A stretch of 34,916 nucleotides of DNA from an uncultured Verrucomicrobiota bacterium (lineage in GTDB: Bacteria > Verrucomicrobiota > Verrucomicrobiia > Limisphaerales > UBA9464), in the NCBI GenBank assembly GCA_903896505.1, contig CAITXU010000135.1, positions 1 to 34,916 on the forward strand, read 5' to 3'. A program made the position numbers and the translations under genes. The notes beneath the pieces were generated by a model that saw only the letters and a list, made by a program, of their open reading frames with translations, made no database searches and was not told the origin of the DNA. Of this stretch, positions 23,710-32,265 are shown one piece after another. How positions within the stretch are numbered: position 1 is the stretch's first letter; each line of letters starts with the position of its first letter.

Positions 23710-26700
23710 ATGAGTCGGGATGCACTCGAACTCTACCGCGCGATGTATCTCGCGCGGGAGGTGGACCGGTTGGAGATCGAACTCGTCCACCGGGGAGAGG
23801 GATTCTTTCATGTGGGAGGAGCGGGCCATGAGGCATCCGCCGCACTCCACTCCCATCTCACGTCGCGTGATTGGCTTCATCTGCACTACCGCGACAAGGC
23901 GCTGATGATCGCCCGAGGCCTGCCGCTCGAACAGTTTTTCCATAGCCTCCTGTGCACGGCTGATTCGCATTCGGGGGGCCGCCAAATGAGTGCTCATCTG
24001 AGTGCCCGGGAACTTCAGCTTCTGAGCTTGGTCGGGCCCGTCGGAAACCAGGCCTTGCAGGCGGTCGGCGTGGCACATGAAATCCAATCAGGTCCTGGAG
24101 AACCGCTGGTGGTGTGCTCGATGGGAGACGGTACAAGTCAGCAGGGTGAGGTACTCGAAGCCATTGCCGAAGCCGTGCGCTCCTGCCTCCCGGTCTTATT
24201 CTGGGTGGAGGACAATCACCTTGCGATATCGACCAGTACGCGTGGTCGGACTTTTTATGACCTGCCCACCGGTCCAGCCAAGAGCTTCTACGGAATGCCG
24301 GTCCACCGGTTGGATGGGCGGGACCCATTGGAGTGTCAGTCACAATTGGGCCCCATCATCCGGGAGCTCCGTTCTACCCGTCGCCCAGCACTCGTCGTTA
24401 TCTCTCTCGACCGTCTGACCCATCATACCAACGCCGATGACGAACGGACCTATCGAACGACCTCAGAACTTCAAGCCATCCGGGCCAGTTCAGACCCACT
24501 CCCCGCGTTGCGCGAGCACCTGATTCGTCTCGGGCATTCAACGAAAAACATCGAGGCATTCGAAGCCCGCTGGTGCGCTGAAGCCGAAGCCGCCGCGGAA
24601 AAAGCGCTCCATTCTCCCAATCCCGTCGCCAACCTGGACGCCCGCCCCCCCTGGCCACCCCATTTATTGGGTCGACCCGAATATCGCGGGACCAGCGGCG
24701 GCCAGAGCCACATGCTGGAGTCGATGCGAAGGGTCCTGCGGCATCGTTTGTCTCAGGAACCCCGGGCCACTCTTTTCGGAGAGGATCTCGAAGACCCCAA
24801 AGGAGACGTCTTTGGTTTAACTCGTGGACTTTCAACTCAATTCCCAGGGCGGGTCATCAATACGGCCCTCAGCGAAAGCACCATTGCAGGGGTCGGAGTC
24901 GGACGTGCACTCGCCGGCGGACTCCCCGTGGCATGCATCCAGTTTGCCGATTTCATCCCGATCGCTTTCAACCAAATCGCCAGTGAAATGGGGTCGATGC
25001 ACTGGCGGACTCTCGGAGCTTGGTCCGTACCGATGGTTCTCCTCTCTCCGTGTGGTGGGTACCGTCCGGGGTTGGGACCGTTTCATGCCCAAACCTTCGA
25101 GAGTATCCTGGCCCATGTCCCTGGAATCGACGTGCTGATGCCCAGCAATGCGGCTGATGCTGCCGGCTTGCTTAACGCCGCATTTGCCGGTGGTCGCCCC
25201 ACCGTTTTTCTTTATCCCAAGGTCTGTTTGAATGACCCGGCTTTTGCCACCAGTGACGACGTGGAACGGCACTGGGTTGAGCCCGGAAAGGCTCGACGAG
25301 TTCGAGAGGGGGATGACCTGACCCTGGTCACCTGGGGTGGCACAGTCCCCCTTTGTTTGCGGGTGGCGACCCTCCTCGAATCTCACGGCGTTCATACAGA
25401 CCTCATTGACCTCAGGTCCTTAAGTCCGTGGGATTCGGAAGCCGTCTGCGCCAGCGCCGAACGGACCGGGCGCGTGGTGGTCGTTCATGAAGACAATTGG
25501 ACCTGCGGATTTGGAGCGGAAGTTCTTGCGACGGCCGCCGAAAAGTGCCGCCGTCCTTTGATTGTTCGGCGAATCACCCGGCCAGACACCTACGTTCCCT
25601 GCAATTACGTCAATCAATTGGAGGTCCTTCCCGATTTCAAACGGATCGTCGACACCGTGGCGGACCTGTGTGGTTTAACCGTCAACTGGAAACTCGAAGG
25701 CGCCGAACCCGGCTCCGACTTTGTCCTCGAAGCGGTCGGTTCCAGCCCGGCGGACCAAACCGTCAGCGTCATCGAATGGCTTGTTCCAGCGGGCAAATTG
25801 GTGCAAGCCGGCGATCTGGTTGCAGAGTGTGAGGCCGACAAAGCCACCTTTGAACTCCGGGCACCCGTGTCCGGTGTTATTCGGGATATGGTGGCACCCG
25901 GAGAGAAAGTCCCCGTCGGATCGCGCCTCGCTCAAATCGAGCAATTGAACCACAGCCCGAGGCTGCCGCGACGCATCCCCGTCGAACCAAAACCCACGGT
26001 CCTTCGAACAGTCATCGAGGACCCTTCCACGGGTACGGAAAAGTTAATCTCGGCAGAACGTTCATCCCATCGGGGCCTGACTGGAATATCAGCGATCCAA
26101 CCCGCACTGGCAGGAAGGATAGTCACTAACGACGAACTGGTGCTCCGTTTCCCCGGGAGAACGGCATCCGACATATTTCAGCGAACCGGCATTGAAACCC
26201 GTCGATTGCTTGGACCTGATGAGTCGGCGTTGACACTGGCCACCCGGGCCTCTCGATCCGCGTTGGCCGGTGCGGGACTGACCCTGAACGAGATCGACGC
26301 CATTTTTGTCAGCACCAGCACACCGATTTCGCTCAGCCCGAGCATGGCGTGCCTGCTCCATCATCAACTCAGTCTGCACGGCCCCAGTCGGGACGTCCCG
26401 GCGAGTGACATCCTGGCAGCCTGCTCGGGCTACCTCTACGCACTCCAAGCGGCTTCCGATTTCTGCCTGGCGAAACCGGACGCCAATATCCTGGTGGTCA
26501 CCGCCGAGGCAATGAGTACGTTCACCGATCCCAGCGATTTCGATACGGCCATCGTTTTTGCGGATGGGGCAACTGCAACGGTGGTGCATGGACCAGAAGC
26601 CTCGGGATTCAAGGATTCCCGAATCCTCCTCCGCCGCCCGGTATTGAGCGCCCGGGGTGAGGATGGCTCGATATTGAACCACGGGCGACGTGAACGGCCC

Positions 26701-27045
26701 ACCGTGAACATGGACGGGCTCAAGGTATTTCCCATGGCGGTTCGACAATTGATCGCCCTGCTCAAGGAGGCTTCCCACCAGGCCGGGGTCCAGGTGGAAG
26801 ACCTCGATTATATTGTCCCGCATCAGGCGAACGGTCGAATATTGGAAGCTGTCGATAGTCGCCTCAAACTTCGAAAAGGGCGTCTCGTCAACCGGGTTCG
26901 GTACTCGGGCAACACCAGCAGCAGCACCATCCCCCTGGTCCTGGCGGAACTGTTGGCCGAATCCCCCGTCAGCGGGGCCAAAGCAGGTCTCTGTTCCTTC
27001 GGAGGCGGATTCACCTTCGGTGCTGCGGTGTTGGAATTCACCTGA
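23710..27045 (+). CDS. Fused 2-oxoacid dehydrogenase E1 (alpha+beta) - lipoyl domain - ketoacyl-ACP synthase III
   Basis: A 1111-residue multidomain protein. Residues 5-305: E1 alpha, with the thiamine-diphosphate motif GDG (139-141) through N169 in VEDNHLAIS. Residues 327-655: E1 beta, with LFGEDLEDPKGDVFGLTRGL, SESTIAGVGVG, IQFADFIPIAFNQI and H459 in GPFHAQTFES. Residues 675-745: lipoyl/biotinyl-type domain with acceptor K711 in ECEADKATFE. A Pro/Arg linker follows. Residues 790-1111: KAS III (FabH) with C905 in LAACSGYLYAL, H1038 in VPHQANGRI and N1068 in SGNTSSSTIP, a complete triad. No E2 acyltransferase or E3 domain is present. Inferred reaction: 2-oxo acid decarboxylation, acyl transfer to the lipoyl arm, then condensation with malonyl-ACP. 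Start ATG 23710; the frame is open to a GTG at 23635. It is monocistronic, divergent from lpxB and convergent with serA. Confidence 0.9.
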   Translation: MSRDALELYRAMYLAREVDRLEIELVHRGEGFFHVGGAGHEASAALHSHLTSRDWLHLHYRDKALMIARGLPLEQFFHSLLCTADSHSGGRQMSAHLSARELQLLSLVGPVGNQALQAVGVAHEIQSGPGEPLVVCSMGDGTSQQGEVLEAIAEAVRSCLPVLFWVEDNHLAISTSTRGRTFYDLPTGPAKSFYGMPVHRLDGRDPLECQSQLGPIIRELRSTRRPALVVISLDRLTHHTNADDERTYRTTSELQAIRASSDPLPALREHLIRLGHSTKNIEAFEARWCAEAEAAAEKALHSPNPVANLDARPPWPPHLLGRPEYRGTSGGQSHMLESMRRVLRHRLSQEPRATLFGEDLEDPKGDVFGLTRGLSTQFPGRVINTALSESTIAGVGVGRALAGGLPVACIQFADFIPIAFNQIASEMGSMHWRTLGAWSVPMVLLSPCGGYRPGLGPFHAQTFESILAHVPGIDVLMPSNAADAAGLLNAAFAGGRPTVFLYPKVCLNDPAFATSDDVERHWVEPGKARRVREGDDLTLVTWGGTVPLCLRVATLLESHGVHTDLIDLRSLSPWDSEAVCASAERTGRVVVVHEDNWTCGFGAEVLATAAEKCRRPLIVRRITRPDTYVPCNYVNQLEVLPDFKRIVDTVADLCGLTVNWKLEGAEPGSDFVLEAVGSSPADQTVSVIEWLVPAGKLVQAGDLVAECEADKATFELRAPVSGVIRDMVAPGEKVPVGSRLAQIEQLNHSPRLPRRIPVEPKPTVLRTVIEDPSTGTEKLISAERSSHRGLTGISAIQPALAGRIVTNDELVLRFPGRTASDIFQRTGIETRRLLGPDESALTLATRASRSALAGAGLTLNEIDAIFVSTSTPISLSPSMACLLHHQLSLHGPSRDVPASDILAACSGYLYALQAASDFCLAKPDANILVVTAEAMSTFTDPSDFDTAIVFADGATATVVHGPEASGFKDSRILLRRPVLSARGEDGSILNHGRRERPTVNMDGLKVFPMAVRQLIALLKEASHQAGVQVEDLDYIVPHQANGRILEAVDSRLKLRKGRLVNRVRYSGNTSSSTIPLVLAELLAESPVSGAKAGLCSFGGGFTFGAAVLEFT

Positions 27046-27094
27046 ACGACCCTTCCGACGGCGACCGGCATCCGGCCACCCATGAGCCAACCAC

Positions 27095-27221
27095 CGCGAC
27101 GTAGCGCGGACATTCCTGTCTGCCGTTTCGCCGACATTCCTGTCGGCAGGGCTTGATCCCGTCCCGAGGCTGCCCGACTGGCCGACGGCCCGGCAGGTTT
27201 GGAAACCTGCGCTACGTCGCG
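27095..27221. repeat. Composite palindromic (REP-like) repeat element
   Basis: The element is bounded by a perfect 13-bp inverted repeat, CGCGACGTAGCGC (27095-27107) and its complement (27209-27221). Inside are GACA-TTCC-TGTC (27109-27120), a second copy with a longer stem GCCGACA-TTCC-TGTCGGC (27130-27147), and GCAGGTTT-GG-AAACCTGC (27193-27210). Two copies of ACATTCCTGTC and the nested stems indicate a REP- or MITE-like sequence rather than a gene. It lies in the 289-base gap between the convergent fusion gene and serA; nothing else there looks coding. Confidence 0.7.
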
Positions 27222-27258
27222 CAGCGCCGGTTCGCCAATCCGGCTCACGGCCTCAATT

Positions 27259-27277
27259 CACGTCCGAATTGGACGTG
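27259..27277. terminator. Possible bidirectional stem between convergent genes
   Basis: A perfect inverted repeat CACGTCC-GAATT-GGACGTG lies between the stops of the fusion gene and serA. There is no T-run on either side, so it may only be a stable stem that blocks read-through, or another piece of the repeat element nearby. Confidence 0.3.
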
Positions 27278-27334
27278 GTCCCCTCCCCCCGGGGCAATTC
27301 CTCCTCTCTCGCGTTGATGGAATGGACGCCCCAC

Positions 27335-28933
27335 CTATAGCGACACCACCCGGACACTTGTAATCGCCCGGTCCCGTTGCAATTCCGCCAGGGCCTCAGC
27401 CGGCGGCACGCTGTCGAGATGAAGAACCGTGAGCGCTTCCCCGCCAGCATCATCCCGGGACAGACTCATATTGGCAATATTGACCCCGTGCCGACCCAGC
27501 ACCGTTCCCAGGAAGCCGACGATTCCGGGGCGGTCCTGGTTGCGGATGAGCAACAGGTGCCCGTGGATGGGGATTTCCACCGGCTGACTATAGAGTCGCA
27601 CGATGCGGGGATTGTTTGGGGACCCAAAGAATGTTCCACCCGCCGACAGAACCTTGATGTCCCCCTGGAACAGTTGCACGTGGAGCCATTCGTGGAACGT
27701 CACCGGTTCATCGGAACGTTTTTCCTCAATTGCCAGCCCCAAAGCCGAGGCTACGCCCCGGACATTGACGTTATTAATGTCCACACCGCTGGCCGCAGAA
27801 AGATAGCCACGAAGAATGGCCCGAGTGACAGGGTCCGTCTGCGGGATTTCCTGCGCCTTTCCACCAAAAGTGATGTGAATCCGGTCGACGTGGGCGGGGG
27901 CCAACTGCCGTAAAAGACTTCCCAGCTTTTCGCCGAGGAGGAGGTACGGCTTGACCAGTTCGTAGGTCTTCGCATCCACCCCGGGCAAATTGACCGCGTT
28001 GCGAACCTCGCCGGTCAGCAAAAACCCGGAGATAATCTCCGCCACTTCCAAACCGCATTTTTCCTGGGCTTCTTCAGTACTGGCACCGAGATGAGGAGTC
28101 AAAATGACATTGGGCAGCGCGCGCAGGCGATGGTCGGCGGCCAGCGGTTCGGTGATATAGACATCCAACGCGGCACTAGCCACCCGACCAGACTCGAGGG
28201 CCGTCACCAGGTCTGCTTCCGCAATAATCTCCCCGCGGGCGCAGTTCACGATGCGGACACCCGGCTTCATTTTGGCGAATGCCGTAGTGTTCAGCATTCC
28301 CCGGGTCTCAGGAGTGACCGGCATGTGAACGGTGATGAAATCAGACTCCCGATAAATAACATCGAGGTCCGTGGCCAACTCCACCCCCAACTGGCGCGCC
28401 CGGGATTCGGTCAGGAACGGATCGTAGGCCAATACCCGCATACCGAAGGCCAGCGCCCGTTTGGCCACTTCACCGCCAATTCGACCGGCACCCAAAATGC
28501 CCAACACCTTCCCAAACAGTTCCGTGCCCTGGAACTGCTTGCGGTCCCATTTGCCCGCAACCATCGATGCATGTGCCGAAGGAATTTTCCGGGCCAGGGC
28601 GCCCAGCATGAAAAAGGTCATTTCTGCAGTGGTCAGCGTGTTGCCTCCGGGCGTGTTCATGACCACCACCCCCCGTTGCGTCGCCGCCTCGACATCCACA
28701 TTGTCCACTCCCACGCCGGCTCGACCCACCACCTTGAGTTGAGTGGCCGCCGCCAGCACCTTGGCGCTCACCTTGGTTTCTGAGCGCACCACCAAAGCGT
28801 CGGCGTCCGCCACCACCGACAGCAATTCTGCTTCGGTCAGGCGCTTGGACAGAACCGTGACTCGAAACTCAGGCCGAGCCTGAAAATAGGCGATGCCGCG
28901 GGGCGAAATGGGATCACAAATGAGCACGTGCAT
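27335..28933 (-). CDS. serA: D-3-phosphoglycerate dehydrogenase, long form with ACT domain
   Basis: A 532-residue NAD-dependent enzyme that oxidises 3-phosphoglycerate to phosphohydroxypyruvate, the first step of serine synthesis. The NAD-binding motif is GAGRIGGEVAKRA (148 onward). The catalytic Arg lies in NCARGEII, and the catalytic His in TPHLGASTEEAQEKCG. After the catalytic core there is the intervening (ASB) domain and a C-terminal ACT domain (about 455-532; LLLIRNQDRPGIVGFLGTVL, HGVNIANMSLSRD) expected to bind serine for feedback control. Length is typical of the long type-I enzyme. The start is ATG 28933 because MHVLICDPISPRG matches family N-termini; the upstream residues do not. 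A 269-base gap upstream carries a structured leader. Confidence 0.95.
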   Translation of the reverse strand: MHVLICDPISPRGIAYFQARPEFRVTVLSKRLTEAELLSVVADADALVVRSETKVSAKVLAAATQLKVVGRAGVGVDNVDVEAATQRGVVVMNTPGGNTLTTAEMTFFMLGALARKIPSAHASMVAGKWDRKQFQGTELFGKVLGILGAGRIGGEVAKRALAFGMRVLAYDPFLTESRARQLGVELATDLDVIYRESDFITVHMPVTPETRGMLNTTAFAKMKPGVRIVNCARGEIIAEADLVTALESGRVASAALDVYITEPLAADHRLRALPNVILTPHLGASTEEAQEKCGLEVAEIISGFLLTGEVRNAVNLPGVDAKTYELVKPYLLLGEKLGSLLRQLAPAHVDRIHITFGGKAQEIPQTDPVTRAILRGYLSAASGVDINNVNVRGVASALGLAIEEKRSDEPVTFHEWLHVQLFQGDIKVLSAGGTFFGSPNNPRIVRLYSQPVEIPIHGHLLLIRNQDRPGIVGFLGTVLGRHGVNIANMSLSRDDAGGEALTVLHLDSVPPAEALAELQRDRAITSVRVVSL

Positions 28934-28996
28934 AAACAGCGGAGCGGACGCTACGGGGCGCATCGGCATGGGTCAATCCTGCTCGGTCCTGCGGAC

Positions 28997-29104
28997 AGCC
29001 AATTGGCTTCACCTCTGCGGAACGGGAGTGATTCGAACCACCCCGGAACCGGCAGGAGTCTCGCCTTACCGATATTACTCTGATTCAATAGGTTATGATT
29101 GAAT
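28997..29104 (-). promoter_or_regulatory. Structured leader and possible operator upstream of serA
   Basis: Three symmetric elements lie here: a 12-bp perfect palindrome AGCCAATTGGCT (28997-29008); a hairpin at about 29024-29044 whose minus-strand form pairs GGGGTG with CACTCC around GTTCGAAT; and ATTCAAT-N8-ATTGAAT (29083-29104), which could be an operator. A TAATAT on the minus strand near 29070 may be a -10 box but has no good -35. No known riboswitch or T-box architecture could be completed. The remainder of the 269-base gap shows no coding region. Confidence 0.35.
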
Positions 29105-29149
29105 TGTCAGCGAGAGAAGAAAGGCTTCCATTGAAAGATTCCTCCCCCG

Positions 29150-29203
29150 GTGTCGTGTATCTGAAACAGCTTACCTTTTGCCGCGATTTCGGAGACACGA
29201 CAC
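29150..29203. repeat. 9-bp inverted repeat after the CRTAC1 gene
   Basis: GTGTCGTGT (29150-29158) and ACACGACAC (29195-29203) are perfect complements separated by 36 bases; the right arm touches the stop codon of the CRTAC1-family gene. It could form a long-loop stem at the transcript end. No T-run follows on the minus strand. Confidence 0.4.
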
Positions 29204-31020
29204 TAGCGGGGCTGCTCCACGACCATCACTTGATCCACCGCCGGCGATGAAATCCGCTGCACGCCCCCTCCTGGCCAGACGATTTCCAATGATTCAACCC
29301 GTGCCTGGGTTCCGAGCCCAAACGTTATCGGTAATTCCGACTGGGAAAGGTAGCTTCGGGTCGGCATCACCTGCCGGGACAGGTGCTTTCCACCCACACG
29401 GGCAGTGACCGAGGCACCGATGGCATCCCGATTGCAACGCGTTCCCACCAACCGGACCCGCAACCAATGATGGCCTAACACCTGGTCATTGCGGAGCAGG
29501 CGCGGCGGTCCATCCACTTGGGTGAGAATAACGTCCAAGTCTCCGTCCCCATCGATGTCGGCGAACGCAGAGCCACGTCCGACCATGGGTCGGAGCAAGT
29601 CTGGCCCGGCATACGCTTTATCCACCGCGACAAACTGGTTTCCATGGCGTGGACCACTATTCCAAAAAAGCTGGGCTGGTTGCCGATACGATTGGGTCGG
29701 TTGCACGGTGGATATCGCGGGTTCCAGATGGCCATTCACGGTCAAGACGTCCAATTGACCATCCAAATCGTAGTCGAAGAAAAACAGGCCGAACTTGAGA
29801 AGCGAACGACTGGCCGGACCAAATCCACGCACCAGGGATTCGTCGGCGAAGACCAACGAGTCTCGTTGCGAGACATACAGGGCATTCATCTCGTTGGCAA
29901 AATTGCCAATGGCGATGGCCAGGGAATCATCGTCACGGAAACGGGCGGAATCGATGCCCATGGCCCCCCGGGCCTGCCCTTGCGCATCAAAAGCGATGGC
30001 AGAGGCCTCGCCCATCTCGCGAAAGGTTCCGTCGTGTTGATTGCGGAAAACGAAGTTCTGCACCGTATCGTTGGCCACAACGAGGTCAATCCAACCATCG
30101 TTATCGATATCCACCGGTGCCAATGCCAGCGATTTGGCCAAAGGAGCCCCGGATAACCGGTTGGTCACCTGCACCCCGCTGGCCTTGGAAACATCCCGGA
30201 ATCGCCCCCCGCCCTCATTGTGATACAAGTGGGGGAAGGTCCCCTCAAACCCCTTGGGTGGCCCATACGCACGCCCAATTCCGGGCAATTCATAATGCAC
30301 CGCCTCGTCGAGGGCCGGTGACCACCGGACGTAGTTGCAAACAAAGAGGTCCAGTCGACCGTCGTTGTCATAGTCAAACCAAGCTGCACTGGTGCTCCAA
30401 TCGTCGGATTGGCCGCCGACGCCGGCGGTATCCGTGATGTCTTGAAACTTTCCGCCACCTAAATTGTGAAACAACCGCGCGCCACCCACGAGGGTTATGA
30501 GAAGGTCCGGACGTCCGTCATTGTCGAAATCTCCGACGGCCACCCCCATGCCATAACCCTGAAATTGCAACCCGGAGCCCGCCGAAACATCCGTAAACTT
30601 TCCGCCTCCATCATTGTGATACAGGGTCGCCACCACCGGTGTGACCACGCCTACGGGATGTCCGGGCCATCCACTGGTGTTGATGAACAGCAAATCCGGT
30701 CGCCCATCCCCGTCAAAATCAAAAAAGGCCACCCCACTCCCCATGGACTCTGGTAGCAGCTTGGCACCGTAGGCACCCGAGTGATGGACGAACTGAATTC
30801 CAGCCGATGCAGTCACCTCCACAAAGGGAGCCACGGGAGGATTCACCACTTCGACCGCTCCTGAAGAACTCGTGGAGGAGTCAACTCCGGTTCGACGACA
30901 ACCCAGCCCGACCAACCCGCCGACTACCGCCATCCACACCAGGAGTCTTGAGAGATGTCGCCACCCATGCATTGGCCCCGCAAATGGGCCGGAACCGACG
31001 GCTCGGGTCAGACGGGTCAT
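29203..31020 (-). CDS. CRTAC1-family FG-GAP repeat protein with ASPIC/UnbV domain
   Basis: A 605-residue exported protein. ATG 31020 gives a basic N-terminus and a hydrophobic stretch (LLVWMAVVGGLVGLGCRR) with a cysteine that may be a lipoprotein acylation site, although the lipobox is imperfect. The body contains repeated calcium-binding FG-GAP/VCBS motifs of the type FFDFDGDGRPDLLFINTSGW, VGDFDNDGRPDLLITLVGGA, WFDYDNDGRLDLFVCNYVRW and FADIDGDGDLDVILTQVDG, forming a beta-propeller. The C-terminal 75 residues are an ASPIC/UnbV domain (HHWLRVRLVGTRCNRDAIGA, ITFGLGTQARVESLEIVWPG). Function is unknown; such proteins are abundant in Verrucomicrobia, Planctomycetes and Acidobacteria and are thought to bind surfaces or glycans. 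It is divergent from the histidine kinase gene with 105 bases between starts. Confidence 0.9.
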   Translation of the reverse strand: MTRLTRAVGSGPFAGPMHGWRHLSRLLVWMAVVGGLVGLGCRRTGVDSSTSSSGAVEVVNPPVAPFVEVTASAGIQFVHHSGAYGAKLLPESMGSGVAFFDFDGDGRPDLLFINTSGWPGHPVGVVTPVVATLYHNDGGGKFTDVSAGSGLQFQGYGMGVAVGDFDNDGRPDLLITLVGGARLFHNLGGGKFQDITDTAGVGGQSDDWSTSAAWFDYDNDGRLDLFVCNYVRWSPALDEAVHYELPGIGRAYGPPKGFEGTFPHLYHNEGGGRFRDVSKASGVQVTNRLSGAPLAKSLALAPVDIDNDGWIDLVVANDTVQNFVFRNQHDGTFREMGEASAIAFDAQGQARGAMGIDSARFRDDDSLAIAIGNFANEMNALYVSQRDSLVFADESLVRGFGPASRSLLKFGLFFFDYDLDGQLDVLTVNGHLEPAISTVQPTQSYRQPAQLFWNSGPRHGNQFVAVDKAYAGPDLLRPMVGRGSAFADIDGDGDLDVILTQVDGPPRLLRNDQVLGHHWLRVRLVGTRCNRDAIGASVTARVGGKHLSRQVMPTRSYLSQSELPITFGLGTQARVESLEIVWPGGGVQRISSPAVDQVMVVEQPR

Positions 31021-31125
31021 AGGATTCAGCTCCCGAGAATGGACCAACCGCCGTAGGGTCTCAATCCAAAGTTCCACCGACGAATTTGGCTGCGACAGCG
31101 GTGAAAGCGTGACAAAGTTTCTCCC

Positions 31126-32265
31126 ATGCCGTCGGTGAATCGCTTGCGCGATGTGGCGATTCGGATCGTCGCCTTCATGGGGCTTTGGACCCTCATTGGA
31201 CTGTTGTTTGCCGGGCAATTCCACCTGTCCAGCGCCCAGGTGGGGGCACCCGTATCCTGGGGACGCGCCATTGGATTCGGGTTGGCCGATTGGTATGTCT
31301 GGGCCGTTTGGTCGATTCCCGTGATTTTCCTATCGAGGCGATTCCCGTTGGACCGGGACCATTGGGTAAAGCATTTGCCCATTCACCTGATCGCCAGCGC
31401 CTGTGTGGCCGTCGGGTACGCCGCTGTTCGGGCGTATGTCGGGCAACTTCAAGCCGCATGGGACGGGGACCCCCGGCCCTACTCTGGTTTGCTGGCTCCG
31501 CTACTACTAAAAACCTGGCCATTCAACCTGCTTTTGTATTGGATCATCTTAAGCGTCACTCATACGGTCCTGTACCAACGCCAGCTTCGCGAGCGGGAGG
31601 TGCGGGCCATCGACCTCGAAAAACGGCTTGCCACCGCACGCCTTCAAGCGCTGCAAATGCAGCTGAACCCGCATTTCCTATTTAACTCATTGAACAGTGT
31701 GGCGGCGTTGATGCACCGGGACGTCGAGGCAGCCGACCAAATGTTGGTCCGGCTGGGAGAACTCCTCCGACGGACACTCGACGGAACCGGGACCCAGGAA
31801 GTCCCCCTCGATGAAGAGCTGGATTTTTTGGGGCGATATCTCGATATCGAAAAGACCCGTTTTGGGGACCGTTTGTCGATGCGATCAGAAATCGACCCCA
31901 CGGCCAGGAAGGCTTTGGTTCCCAATCTGGTGCTTCAACCACTGGTTGAAAATGCCATCAAACACGGTATTGAACCCCGGGCGGCCAGGGGCGAAATCCT
32001 GCTGCGCGCCCGGGTGGAATCGGGCGAATTGCTTCTTGAGGTCTGTGATAATGGCCGAGGACCGACGGACCGGACATCAACGCGGGAGGGCATCGGCCTA
32101 TCCAATACCCGGGCCCGCCTGCATCAGCTCTATGGTGACGCCCAAAGTCTTGAAGCCGGTGGAGCCCCCGGTGGAGGCTTCCTCGTACGCGTCCGGCTAC
32201 CCCTTCATTTCACTTCAACTGATTCCATTCACCCATCCACTCGTTCGTTCGCCTATCATTCATGA
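31126..32265 (+). CDS. LytS/YehU-type sensor histidine kinase
   Basis: A 379-residue inner-membrane kinase. Four hydrophobic spans (about 8-30, 48-70, 85-106, 128-150) make up the sensor, with no separate extracellular domain. A short coiled coil (152-175) leads to the His_kinase domain with the phospho-acceptor H183 in QLNPHFLFNSLNSVAALM, the N-box VENAIKHG (274-281), DNGRG (308-312) and GIGLSNTRARL (322 onward). This small kinase class pairs with LytTR response regulators, and one follows with an ATGA overlap. The signal is unknown. Start ATG 31126. Confidence 0.93.
   Translation: MPSVNRLRDVAIRIVAFMGLWTLIGLLFAGQFHLSSAQVGAPVSWGRAIGFGLADWYVWAVWSIPVIFLSRRFPLDRDHWVKHLPIHLIASACVAVGYAAVRAYVGQLQAAWDGDPRPYSGLLAPLLLKTWPFNLLLYWIILSVTHTVLYQRQLREREVRAIDLEKRLATARLQALQMQLNPHFLFNSLNSVAALMHRDVEAADQMLVRLGELLRRTLDGTGTQEVPLDEELDFLGRYLDIEKTRFGDRLSMRSEIDPTARKALVPNLVLQPLVENAIKHGIEPRAARGEILLRARVESGELLLEVCDNGRGPTDRTSTREGIGLSNTRARLHQLYGDAQSLEAGGAPGGGFLVRVRLPLHFTSTDSIHPSTRSFAYHS

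Noticed and set aside
26089..27090. 333-codon open frame antisense to the KAS III part of the fusion gene
   Set aside because: It mirrors the KAS III domain, whose triad is intact on the plus strand; the antisense product is composition-driven.
27061..27260. Possible CRISPR array between the fusion gene and serA
   Set aside because: The repeated units are palindromes of different kinds with irregular spacing; there are no uniform repeats and spacers, and no cas genes.
29020..29070. A tRNA-like stretch on the minus strand with GGTTCGAATC
   Set aside because: The TTCGAAT loop is present, but a five-pair T-stem with a seven-base loop does not form, there is no matching acceptor strand and no anticodon arm can be drawn. 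It is treated as a leader hairpin.
29020..29070. T-box riboswitch for serA (GGGGTGG near the start of the leader)
   Set aside because: The full T-box sequence with ACCGCG and a Stem I specifier loop is missing, and the group is not one in which I know T-boxes to occur.
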